NCBI GenBank assembly: GCA_036734025.1
Contig: DAIMZI010000028.1
Span: 1 to 22,443, forward strand
Direction of reading: 5' to 3'
Length of the DNA stretch: 22,443 nt
DNA from: DAIMZI01 sp036734025
Lineage (GTDB): Bacteria > Pseudomonadota > Alphaproteobacteria > Rhizobiales > Rhodomicrobiaceae
The translations under genes were made by a program, and so were the position numbers. Below, piece by piece: positions 7,754-14,585 of this stretch. Position 1 is the stretch's first letter. Each line of letters opens with the position of its first letter. The notes beneath the pieces are model-generated. The model was not told the origin of the DNA, ran no database searches, and worked only from the letters and a program-made list of their open reading frames with translations.

Positions 7754-8470
7754 CTACTGCAGCAGGGTTGCGCGCAGCTCGGTCCCGGCAAGCGTGTCGA
7801 TCAGCACGGCGAAAGGATACAACAGCGCATCGAGCGCCCCCAGTCCGCTTCCGGCAAGCACCAGATCGGGAAAGATCACGAACCGGTAATAAGCCCAGGC
7901 GCCCAGCACCGGGCCGGCCACGCTGAACACACGTGACAGCGCATGACGCGCCAGCCGCGGCGCCAGCCGATCGGCCAGCCGGAAGGCGACGCCCTCCCAG
8001 CTTTGCGGTGCGTCGATGATACGCAGGGCGCGCAGGGTGAGCGTGCCGACGCTGGTGGATTTGCCGTCATCGGCGGTAAAGGTGCTGCGCAGCGTCTGCA
8101 AGATAAGGTTATAGAGATAGAGCCGCGCCAGATCATAAGGATGCTGACGGGTGATCAGCCACGCGCCAAGGACCGGGCGCGCTGCCAGCACACCTTCGAT
8201 CAGCAGCCACGCGCCATATATCCAGATGAGCAGGACGAGCGTGGTCGTGACCAGAAGGCGGGTCTCCCCGGGCTCGATCTGGCGGCCGGTGATCTGCACC
8301 ACGGCGAGCAGGGCGATGAAAATCGCCATCTTGAAGAGGAAATCGCGCAACTGTGCATGGATGGCGGCATCGACCTCAGCGAGCGCCAGGCGCTCCAGCA
8401 CCACTTCGCCGGTGTCCGCTGCGGACTGCAGGCGGCTGCGAACCGCTTCACGTATCGAGTCAAAAACCAT
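7754..8470 (-). CDS. Unknown membrane protein, 238 residues
   Basis: Reads leftward from ATG 8470. I do not recognise a family. Seen: an amphipathic N-terminal region (1-40), hydrophobic segments at about 43-60 and 72-92, a soluble loop with basic and aromatic residues (105-180), and one or two further hydrophobic stretches at about 183-200 and 203-228. It is probably an inner-membrane protein with four helices. It is divergent from the GTPase gene, with 59 nt between the starts, so the two may share control. High GC and codon choice like its neighbours support a real, native gene. No ribosome-binding site of quality is visible (AGCGAG about 14 nt upstream). Confidence 0.72.
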   Translation of the reverse strand: MVFDSIREAVRSRLQSAADTGEVVLERLALAEVDAAIHAQLRDFLFKMAIFIALLAVVQITGRQIEPGETRLLVTTTLVLLIWIYGAWLLIEGVLAARPVLGAWLITRQHPYDLARLYLYNLILQTLRSTFTADDGKSTSVGTLTLRALRIIDAPQSWEGVAFRLADRLAPRLARHALSRVFSVAGPVLGAWAYYRFVIFPDLVLAGSGLGALDALLYPFAVLIDTLAGTELRATLLQ

Positions 8471-8529
8471 GGTTATGTGCAGTGCTCGCTCTTATGCTTG
8501 GTTGCACAATATAGCGAGAGCTGTGGGCA

Positions 8530-10332
8530 ATGGACATCATCGACGGATTGAAGACAGGGGTTCTGGACCCGGAAAACTTCATCGGCGTGTTCCTGTCCGC
8601 CCGACCCGCCGAACTTGCGCCCTTCGTGAAGATGATCGCCGGCGCAGGCGCGAGCGCGCTCGTCAAGGATCCGCGCCACACGGACGCGCCCGATGCGCCA
8701 TGCAGATATCCCGACCTGCTGGCTGCCGGGGTGGTGGAACTGCTGTCGCGCACGACGCCGCGCCCGTCCGCGCTCACCCCGCTGGGCGCGGCGCGCTGGC
8801 TGCTGCGGCGGCTGGGGGATGTGAGCGCTGATCCCGGCACGCTGATCGGGCTTGATCTGCTGATCATCGAGAATCTGGCGACGCGGGCAAAGCTTGGCCG
8901 CATCAGGGATGCGGATTTCACGACGCTGGAAGCCGGGCTGCCGCCGGCTTCGCCTGAAAATCTGGTTGCGATGCGTCTCGTGCTGGGGCTTTCCTGTCTG
9001 CGGCGCGACAAGATGATGGCGCTGCGCCGGACACGGCGGGCGCTGTGGTTGCCCGGCCCGGTTCCAATGGTGGAGCCGCCGGCGCGCACCGTGGCGGAAA
9101 AGCCTGCTGAAACCGAGTCGCCGCCCGAGGCCGACAGGAAGCTGGCGAACACATCGTGGCAAAAGCTGCTGGGTGCGGCCGCCGATCTGCCGCTCGATGT
9201 CTGGGAGGAAAAGTTGAAGGAAGCGCGCGCCGAGCTTGGCCGGTTCAACATCATCGTGGCCGGGCGAACAGGGGTGGGCAAGACAACGCTGATCGGCGCG
9301 GTTTTCGGCAAGGAGGTCGGCGACACCCTGGCAGGACGCCCGCGAACGCGCGGCCGCATCTGGTATCCCGAAAAGCCCGGCGACGACGACATCCTGCGCC
9401 TGTGCGACACCGAGGGGCTGGAGATGGAGCGCTTTGACGAAACGCTTGAGGGCCTGCGCAGCGAGTTGGCCCGGCGCAACGCCTCCAGCGACCCGCTGGA
9501 GCATGTCCATGTGGCGTGGCTATGCATAGACGAGCCGTCGCTGACCATTCAACCCGGCGAAGAAAAGGCTGCCGATCTGTTCGCCGAATTCGAAGTGCCG
9601 GTGATCTGCGTGCTGACCAAGGCCGGTATGGCGCCAGACTTTCAGCGCACCGTCGGCGCCCTGCTGCCGCAATGCCGCGCAGTGGTGCGGGTGCGTGCCG
9701 CGCCCATCGAAATCGAGGGGCAGAGCTTTCCGCCCATGGGGCTGGACCGGCTGATCGCCGAGACCCAGCGCGCCATCCCGCTGGTCAGCGAAAGGGCCTG
9801 GCTGGTCGCCTCGCGCAATCTGGACGGGATGACGGCGCGCGCCATGCGCATGGTCCAGGGGGCAGCCGCGGCGGCCGGCGCGACCGGCGCAACCCCGTTG
9901 CCAATGGCCGACGCGGCGGGCGTGTTCGGTATTCAGGCCAGCATGATCATCGGCGTTTCCCTGCAAATGGGCGTGAAGCTTCAGCGTCGGGATCTGCGCG
10001 CCATGGCCATCACCATGCTTGGCGCACTTGGTGTAACTGCGGGCGGACGCTATCTCGTTGGCCGTGCGCTCAAATTCATTCCAGGCGTTGGGTCGGTGGT
10101 CGGCGCGGCGCTTACCGGGGGCACGGCTGCGGCATTGACCTATGGTCTGGGACGTGCATATGTCCAATATCTGCGGCGCTTCCATCAAGACCACGGAAGA
10201 ATGCCTGATGCCGGCGAGATCGTTTCCGGCTTCGAGACGTTCTGGCGCGATTGGCGCGACAAGAAGGAAACTCCACCTGCGCCCGATGCCACATCCGACA
10301 AAGATGGGCCCAGTGATGGGGCAGGTCGCTGA
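8530..10332 (+). CDS. GTPase with a C-terminal DUF697-like membrane domain
   Basis: 600 residues. Seen: an N-terminal alpha-helical region of unknown type (1-175), a proline/glutamate-rich linker (176-205), a GTPase domain (about 238-400) with P-loop GRTGVGKT (245-252) and G3 DTEG (293-296), and a C-terminal domain (about 450-560). The last domain has the hydrophobic, glycine-rich pattern of DUF697/YcjF proteins (GATPLPMADAAGVFGIQ, then FIPGVGSVVGAALTGGTAAA). Where G4 is expected the sequence is TKAG (363-366), so the guanine-specifying Asp of N/TKxD is missing. Such proteins are thought to be membrane-associated GTPases in stress or envelope processes; the exact role is unknown. ATG 8530 has GAGAG upstream. 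It precedes lepB by 42 nt in the same direction. Confidence 0.82.
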   Translation: MDIIDGLKTGVLDPENFIGVFLSARPAELAPFVKMIAGAGASALVKDPRHTDAPDAPCRYPDLLAAGVVELLSRTTPRPSALTPLGAARWLLRRLGDVSADPGTLIGLDLLIIENLATRAKLGRIRDADFTTLEAGLPPASPENLVAMRLVLGLSCLRRDKMMALRRTRRALWLPGPVPMVEPPARTVAEKPAETESPPEADRKLANTSWQKLLGAAADLPLDVWEEKLKEARAELGRFNIIVAGRTGVGKTTLIGAVFGKEVGDTLAGRPRTRGRIWYPEKPGDDDILRLCDTEGLEMERFDETLEGLRSELARRNASSDPLEHVHVAWLCIDEPSLTIQPGEEKAADLFAEFEVPVICVLTKAGMAPDFQRTVGALLPQCRAVVRVRAAPIEIEGQSFPPMGLDRLIAETQRAIPLVSERAWLVASRNLDGMTARAMRMVQGAAAAAGATGATPLPMADAAGVFGIQASMIIGVSLQMGVKLQRRDLRAMAITMLGALGVTAGGRYLVGRALKFIPGVGSVVGAALTGGTAAALTYGLGRAYVQYLRRFHQDHGRMPDAGEIVSGFETFWRDWRDKKETPPAPDATSDKDGPSDGAGR

Positions 10333-10374
10333 GATGAACGGTTTTTTGGGGACAGCCCCGAGAGGAATGGCCGG

Positions 10375-11136
10375 ATGAGCGTGGATGTGAATAGCGAAAA
10401 ATCGAAAGGTACGGTCTGGGAATTCGTGCGCGTGATCCTGTTGGCGGTTCTCATCGCGGTGCTTGTGCGCATATTCCTGTTCCAGCCGTTCAACATCCCC
10501 TCGGCCTCGATGAAGCCGACACTGCTTATCGGCGATTATCTGTTCGTTTCGAAATACAGCTATGGCTACACGAAATATTCGTTTCCCATGAGCCTGAACC
10601 TGTTCGACGGTCGCATCGCGGGATCTGAACCCAGCCGGGGCGACGTCGCCGTGTTCAAGCTGCCCAGCGACAATGCAACGGACGACATCAAGCGGGTCGT
10701 CGGCCTGCCCGGAGAGCGGATCCAGATGCGCGACGGGCAGCTTTACATCAATGGCGAGGCTGTGCAAAGGCGCCGCATCGAAGATTTCGAACTCGTCGAC
10801 TCCTTCGGGCGCACACGTTCGGTTTCCCGCTACATCGAGACGTTGCCCAATGGCGTGAGCTATGAAACGCTCGACCTGGTCGAAAGCGGCCCCGGCGACA
10901 ATACCGAGGTATTCACCGTGCCGGCCGGCCACTACTTCATGATGGGTGACAACCGCGACAATTCGGTGGACAGCCGGTTCTTCGGCAGTCGCGGCGTGGG
11001 CTTTGTTCCTCTCGATAATTTCATTGGCCGCGCCGAGATAACCTTCTTCTCCATCGGTGAGGGCGCCACCCTGCTGGAATTCTGGCGCTGGCCGCTGGAG
11101 ATCCGCTGGTCGCGGCTTTTTGGTCTCATACGATAG
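10375..11136 (+). CDS. lepB: Signal peptidase I
   Basis: 253 residues, normal for a single-anchor alphaproteobacterial enzyme. It has one N-terminal transmembrane helix (about 15-36) and then the periplasmic catalytic domain. Box B is IPSASMKPTL with nucleophile Ser45; the general-base Lys is Lys106 in DDIKRVVGLPGE. The late box MMGDNRDNSVDSR is intact. It removes signal peptides from Sec- and Tat-exported proteins on the outer face of the inner membrane. GAGAGGA (about 10360-10366) precedes ATG 10375. It heads the conserved lepB-rnc-era cluster; rnc starts only 7 nt after its stop, indicating coupled translation. Confidence 0.96.
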   Translation: MSVDVNSEKSKGTVWEFVRVILLAVLIAVLVRIFLFQPFNIPSASMKPTLLIGDYLFVSKYSYGYTKYSFPMSLNLFDGRIAGSEPSRGDVAVFKLPSDNATDDIKRVVGLPGERIQMRDGQLYINGEAVQRRRIEDFELVDSFGRTRSVSRYIETLPNGVSYETLDLVESGPGDNTEVFTVPAGHYFMMGDNRDNSVDSRFFGSRGVGFVPLDNFIGRAEITFFSIGEGATLLEFWRWPLEIRWSRLFGLIR

Positions 11137-11143
11137 ACTGCCG

Positions 11144-11872
11144 ATGCCAGGCGCCCACGCTGCCAGCCTGACCACACTTGGCGAACGTATCGGGCATCAG
11201 TTCCGCAAGCCTGATCTGCTGGCTCTGGCGCTGGTTCATGCCAGCGCGCGCGGCGGCGTAACTGCGGGCACAAATAATCAAAGGCTGGAGTTTCTCGGCG
11301 ATCGCGTGCTGGGGCTGGTCATCGCCGCTCACCTTCACGGCGCCTATCCGGACGAAAGCGAGGGCGCGCTTGCAAGACGATACAATCGCCTCGTGCACCG
11401 CGATACCTGTGCAGATGCCGCCCGCAGGCTTGGCCTCGGCCCTTTCATTGCCATGAGCGAAGCCGAAGCGGCGGCCGGCGGGCGCGACAAGGACACCATC
11501 CTTGCGGACGGCTGCGAGGCTGTGCTTGGCGCCGTATTCCTCGACGGCGGCTTCGAGACGGCACGCAGCGTGGTTCAGCGGCTGTGGGCGCCATTGCTGG
11601 CCGAGGCCGGGCCGGTGCCCGTCGATCCCAAGACGACCCTTCAGGAATGGGCGCAGGCGCGACGCCTGCCGATCCCCGATTATGTCGAGATCTCACGCCA
11701 AGGCCCCGACCACTCGCCGGTGTTCACCATCGCGGCGCGCGTGGCAGGTTTTGCGCCTGCCCACGGCAGCGGCCCGAGCAAGCGCGCGGCACAAGAAGCC
11801 GCCGCAACGGCGCTCCTGATCCGCGAGGGCGTGTGGCCCGAAGGAGGCGGCAATGAGCAGCCCGGAGACTGA
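11144..11872 (+). CDS. rnc: Ribonuclease III
   Basis: 242 residues from ATG 11144. The frame opens further upstream inside lepB, but this ATG gives the family length and lies 7 nt after the lepB stop. There is no good Shine-Dalgarno, so translation is probably coupled to lepB. Seen: the signature NQRLEFLGDRVLGL with Glu49 and Asp53, the second metal-binding pair in ADGCEAVLGAVFLDGG (Asp122, Glu125), and a C-terminal dsRNA-binding domain from DPKTTLQEWAQ (161) to GPSKRAAQEAAATALL. The enzyme cuts double-stranded RNA, above all the 16S/23S precursor stems, and some mRNAs. Its last 20 nt overlap era. Confidence 0.96.
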   Translation: MPGAHAASLTTLGERIGHQFRKPDLLALALVHASARGGVTAGTNNQRLEFLGDRVLGLVIAAHLHGAYPDESEGALARRYNRLVHRDTCADAARRLGLGPFIAMSEAEAAAGGRDKDTILADGCEAVLGAVFLDGGFETARSVVQRLWAPLLAEAGPVPVDPKTTLQEWAQARRLPIPDYVEISRQGPDHSPVFTIAARVAGFAPAHGSGPSKRAAQEAAATALLIREGVWPEGGGNEQPGD

Positions 11873-12785
11873 CGAAGCGCCCACTGGGCTGGACACGGCA
11901 TGCGGCTTCGCCGCCATCATCGGCGCGCCCAACGCCGGCAAATCGACACTGACAAACAGGCTGGTCGGCGCCAAGGTCTCGATCGTCACACACAAGGTGC
12001 AGACGACCCGCGCACGCATCCGGGGCATCGCCATTGAGGGATCGAGCCAGATCATTCTGGTGGATACGCCGGGGATCTTCCGGCCCAGGCGCCGGCTGGA
12101 CCGCGCCATGGTCGAGACGGCGTGGAACGAAGCGCGCGAAGCCGATGTTGTCGTGCTGATGGCCGATGCGCTGAAAGGGCTGGACGACGAAACATCGTCT
12201 ATCCTCGATGATCTGGGGGGATTGAAAATCCCCGTGATTCTGGCGCTCAACAAGATCGACAAGCTGGCCCGCGAGAAGCTGCTGGCGCTCACCGCCGAAT
12301 TCGGCCAGCGGGCGAAGTTTACCGACGTCTTCATGATCTCGGCGCTGAAAGGCCATGGCGTGGCGGATTTGCGCGCCTGTCTGGCGCGGGCAATGCCGCC
12401 CGGACCGTGGCTTTATCCAGAGGATCAGATCGCCGACGCGCCGTTGCGCCTGTGGGCCGCCGAAGTGACGCGCGAAAAGCTGTTTCTGCGCCTGCATGAC
12501 GAATTGCCCTATGCCTCCACGGTGGAGACGACGGCCTTCAAGCGGCTGAAGAACGGCAGTATCCGCCTGGAGCAGACCATTTATGTGGAACGCGCCAGCC
12601 AGAAAAAGATCCTGCTGGGCGCTGGCGGGCGGACCATCAGGCAGATATCCATGGAGGCCCGAACCGAACTGTCGGAACAGATCGAGACGCCTGTTCATCT
12701 GTTCCTGTTCGTCAAGGTGCGCGAGCGATGGGGCGACAATCCCGAGATCTACCGCGAGATGGGGCTGGAATTTCCCAAGCGCTGA
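11853..12785 (+). CDS. era: Era GTPase (30S ribosome assembly)
   Basis: 310 residues. G1 GAPNAGKS (24-31), switch region QTTRARIRG, G3 DTPG (71-74), G4 NKID (133-136), and a C-terminal KH domain with the GAGGRTIRQI motif (about 255-264). Era binds the 3' end of 16S rRNA and helps 30S maturation and cell-cycle progression. The ATG at 11853 lies inside rnc, with GAAGGAGG just upstream (11840-11847), and the 20-nt overlap implies coupling. The recO gene that often follows era in this class is not next; an inverted repeat, a poly-C tract and an assembly gap follow. Confidence 0.97.
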   Translation: MSSPETDEAPTGLDTACGFAAIIGAPNAGKSTLTNRLVGAKVSIVTHKVQTTRARIRGIAIEGSSQIILVDTPGIFRPRRRLDRAMVETAWNEAREADVVVLMADALKGLDDETSSILDDLGGLKIPVILALNKIDKLAREKLLALTAEFGQRAKFTDVFMISALKGHGVADLRACLARAMPPGPWLYPEDQIADAPLRLWAAEVTREKLFLRLHDELPYASTVETTAFKRLKNGSIRLEQTIYVERASQKKILLGAGGRTIRQISMEARTELSEQIETPVHLFLFVKVRERWGDNPEIYREMGLEFPKR

Positions 12786-12806
12786 AGGTGCCGGTGCGGG
12801 TCGCCT

Positions 12807-12845
12807 CACCAACATGAACGCCAGATGAACGTCATGTTCACGGTG
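12807..12845. repeat. Inverted repeat with a nested direct repeat downstream of era
   Basis: AACATGA (12811-12817) pairs with TCATGTT (12832-12838). Outer CACC (12807-12810) pairs with GGTG (12842-12845) across a 3-nt bulge. The loop region also contains ATGAACG twice (12814-12820 and 12825-12831). No T-run follows. It could be an era terminator acting without a U-tract, or an operator for the small downstream gene. Both readings are inference. Confidence 0.4.
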
Positions 12846-12923
12846 TGGTCGGAATGTTTCAGCTAGCCTGATTATGGATGCGCCGGCCATGTTTACCACC
12901 CGTGCTCTGATGTGCCGGTAAAG

Positions 12924-12958
12924 CCCCCCCCCCCCGCTTGCATCCCGGNNNNNNNNNN
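12924..12958. other. Poly-C tract and assembly gap
   Basis: Twelve Cs in a row (12924-12935) are followed 13 nt later by ten Ns (12949-12958). The N block is a scaffold-join placeholder, so the true distance and content here are unknown and a gene start may be missing. The homopolymer may be real or a sequencing artefact that caused the break. Apart from this and the inverted repeat, 12786-12984 holds nothing I can call. Confidence 0.9.
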
Positions 12959-12984
12959 GCCGCTCCGGTCGCACACGAGACATC

Positions 12985-13224
12985 GTGACGGCCGAGCGGA
13001 TTGGCTGTTTCGCTGCACACGCGGCAGGGATCGCGCTTGCGGGTGGCCTGCCTCAGACCGCGCAGGCGAAGATGGATATCCACGACTGCATCACTTCGGG
13101 CTGGATCGGCTGCGCCGAACGCAAGATCGCCCCTGCCCCGCTTCAGCCGGTGGTGCAGGAACCGGCAGCCGTCACGCTGGCGAAATGGACCGGCTTTCAG
13201 GGCAGCATCAAGGTTCGCCGCTAA
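12985..13224 (+). CDS. Small probable exported protein, start uncertain because of the gap
   Basis: 79 codons from GTG 12985, but the frame stays open to the N block, so the real start may be inside the gap. Residues 6-28 (IGCFAAHAAGIALAGGLPQTAQA) form a weak signal-peptide-like segment ending in an AQA cleavage motif. A mature part of about 50 residues follows with two cysteines (HDCITSGWIGCAER) and a proline/valine-rich tail ending GSIKVRR. I do not recognise a family. It converges on hisB with a 29-nt gap. Codon use is GC-rich, like its neighbours. The small size and broken upstream context keep confidence moderate. Confidence 0.45.
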   Translation: MTAERIGCFAAHAAGIALAGGLPQTAQAKMDIHDCITSGWIGCAERKIAPAPLQPVVQEPAAVTLAKWTGFQGSIKVRR

Positions 13225-13253
13225 ATATCCGGCGCACCACCGGCGGTCCGGCT

Positions 13254-13847
13254 TCAGGCGCTCAGCGTCCCTTTCGTCGAAGGGACCGCATCGCCAGCCC
13301 GCGGATCGATACTGATCGCCGCGCGCAGCGCGCGGGCCAGCCCCTTGAAACAGCTTTCGGCGATATGATGAGCATTGTCCCCATACAGTTTGGTGACATG
13401 CAACGTCACGCCGCTGTGCTGGGCGAATGCCTGAAACCATTCGCGGAAAAGCTGCGTGTCCATCTCGCCGATCTTGGCCACCGGGAAATCAACCTGCCAG
13501 ACCAGGTAAGGCCGGCCAGACACATCGATCGCCACGCGCGTCAGCGTTTCGTCCATGGGCAGATCGACCGAGGCATAACGCACGATCCCGCGCCGCTCGC
13601 CCAGCGCCTTGTGTACCGCCTGGCCCAAGGAGATGCCGGTATCTTCGGTCGTGTGGTGCTGGTCGATATGCAGATCACCCATGGCATGCACCTTCATGTC
13701 GATGAGTGCATGGCGCGAAAGCTGATGCAGCATGTGATCGAGAAAACCGATGCCCGTGGCAATATCGGCCCGGCCGGTACCGTCAAGGTTGATCTCGACG
13801 ATAATATCGGTTTCGGCTGTCTTGCGGTTGATGGTCGCGCTGCGCAT
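13254..13847 (-). CDS. hisB: Imidazoleglycerol-phosphate dehydratase
   Basis: Reads leftward, 197 residues, the normal length for the monofunctional enzyme. Metal-binding and active-site motifs are complete: TGIGFLDHMLHQLSRHA, DLHIDQHHTTEDTGI, and near the C-terminus GDNAHHIAESCFKGLARALR. It catalyses the sixth step of histidine synthesis, IGP to imidazole-acetol phosphate, with manganese. No other his gene follows in the window, because the downstream side is the small exported protein gene. It is divergent from hslV with 171 nt between the start codons, an association also known in other alphaproteobacteria. Confidence 0.96.
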   Translation of the reverse strand: MRSATINRKTAETDIIVEINLDGTGRADIATGIGFLDHMLHQLSRHALIDMKVHAMGDLHIDQHHTTEDTGISLGQAVHKALGERRGIVRYASVDLPMDETLTRVAIDVSGRPYLVWQVDFPVAKIGEMDTQLFREWFQAFAQHSGVTLHVTKLYGDNAHHIAESCFKGLARALRAAISIDPRAGDAVPSTKGTLSA

Positions 13848-13977
13848 GGGCGGTATCGGTGCTAATTAAGCTTGGTGTTGTCACCCCTGATCTAGCAGAG
13901 TGGCTCGTAACGTGCTACGCCGCAAATAAGATTTTTCCGTCACGGTCTGTCGTTGGACAGTCCGGGCGGTCACGTCA

Positions 13978-14006
13978 TTGCAACAAGTGCCGGCAAGGCC
14001 CATATC
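13978..14006 (+). promoter_or_regulatory. Possible promoter of hslV, RpoH-like
   Basis: TTGCAA (13978-13983) lies 15 nt before CCCATAT (13999-14005), an arrangement close to the heat-shock sigma factor pattern. Read as a housekeeping promoter, it is TTGCAA, 17 nt, CATATC. Transcription would begin about 14012, only a few bases before the hslV ATG at 14019, and no Shine-Dalgarno is present. The message may therefore be leaderless or nearly so. This is inference from a partial match. Confidence 0.35.
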
Positions 14007-14018
14007 ACGCTACGCATT

Positions 14019-14585
14019 ATGACAGATTCGACAAATTCATTTCCGGCCTGGCACGGCACCACCATCGTCGCTGTACGCAAGGGCGGCAAGATCATCGTCG
14101 CCGGCGACGGGCAGGTCTCGGTCGGCTCGACCGTCATGAAGGCCAATGCGCGCAAGGTCCGCGCGCTCGGCGGCGGCGGGGTCATCTCCGGCTTTGCCGG
14201 CGCGACCGCTGACGCCTTCACCCTGTTCGAGCGCCTAGAGCAGAAGCTTGAGCAATATCCCGGTCAGCTCATGCGCGCCAGCGTTGAACTGGCCAAGGAC
14301 TGGCGCACGGACAGATATCTGCGCCGGCTGGAAGCGATGATGATCGTGGCGGACAAGGGGCACACACTGGTGCTGACAGGAACCGGCGACGTGCTGGAGC
14401 CCGAGCACCATGTTATCGGCATTGGCTCCGGCGGCAATTTTGCCATGGCCGCGGCCCGTGCGCTGTACGACATGGACCTGAGCGCGGAAGAGATTGCCCG
14501 GCGGGCGATGAAGATCGCGGCGGAGATCTGCGTCTATACCAACGACAATGTCATCGTGGAAGCGCTCGATGCCGACAACAGATGA
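14019..14585 (+). CDS. hslV: HslV, peptidase subunit of the HslUV protease
   Basis: 188 residues from ATG 14019; the only earlier start is a TTG at 13953 with no support. A short propeptide of 13 residues (ending FPAWHG) precedes the mature N-terminus TTIVAVRKGGK, so the catalytic Thr is Thr14. Other proteasome-type features are GDGQVSVG (30-37), the catalytic Lys41 and SGFAGATADAFTLFERLE. HslV forms a double hexameric chamber that degrades proteins fed by HslU. A propeptide longer than a single Met is common in alphaproteobacteria. There is no ribosome-binding site. Its last 17 nt overlap the next gene, a membrane protein, instead of hslU. Confidence 0.95.
   Translation: MTDSTNSFPAWHGTTIVAVRKGGKIIVAGDGQVSVGSTVMKANARKVRALGGGGVISGFAGATADAFTLFERLEQKLEQYPGQLMRASVELAKDWRTDRYLRRLEAMMIVADKGHTLVLTGTGDVLEPEHHVIGIGSGGNFAMAAARALYDMDLSAEEIARRAMKIAAEICVYTNDNVIVEALDADNR

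Noticed and set aside
8476..8518. TGTGCA/TGCACA and CTCGCT/AGCGAG inverted repeats in the divergent spacer before the GTPase
   Set aside because: The pairs are interleaved instead of nested and only 6 bp each; they are not distinguishable from chance.
8460..9548. Two long minus-strand frames of about 350 codons opposite the GTPase gene
   Set aside because: They are low-complexity (Ser- or Arg/Gln-rich) shadows of the GTPase, which has clear P-loop motifs on the plus strand.
9520..11175. A 551-codon open frame on the minus strand across the GTPase, lepB and the rnc start
   Set aside because: It is antisense to three well-identified genes and has no domain pattern. Long antisense frames are common at this GC content.
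12912..13865. A plus-strand frame of 317 codons running through the N block and opposite hisB
   Set aside because: It crosses the assembly gap and is antisense to an unmistakable hisB.
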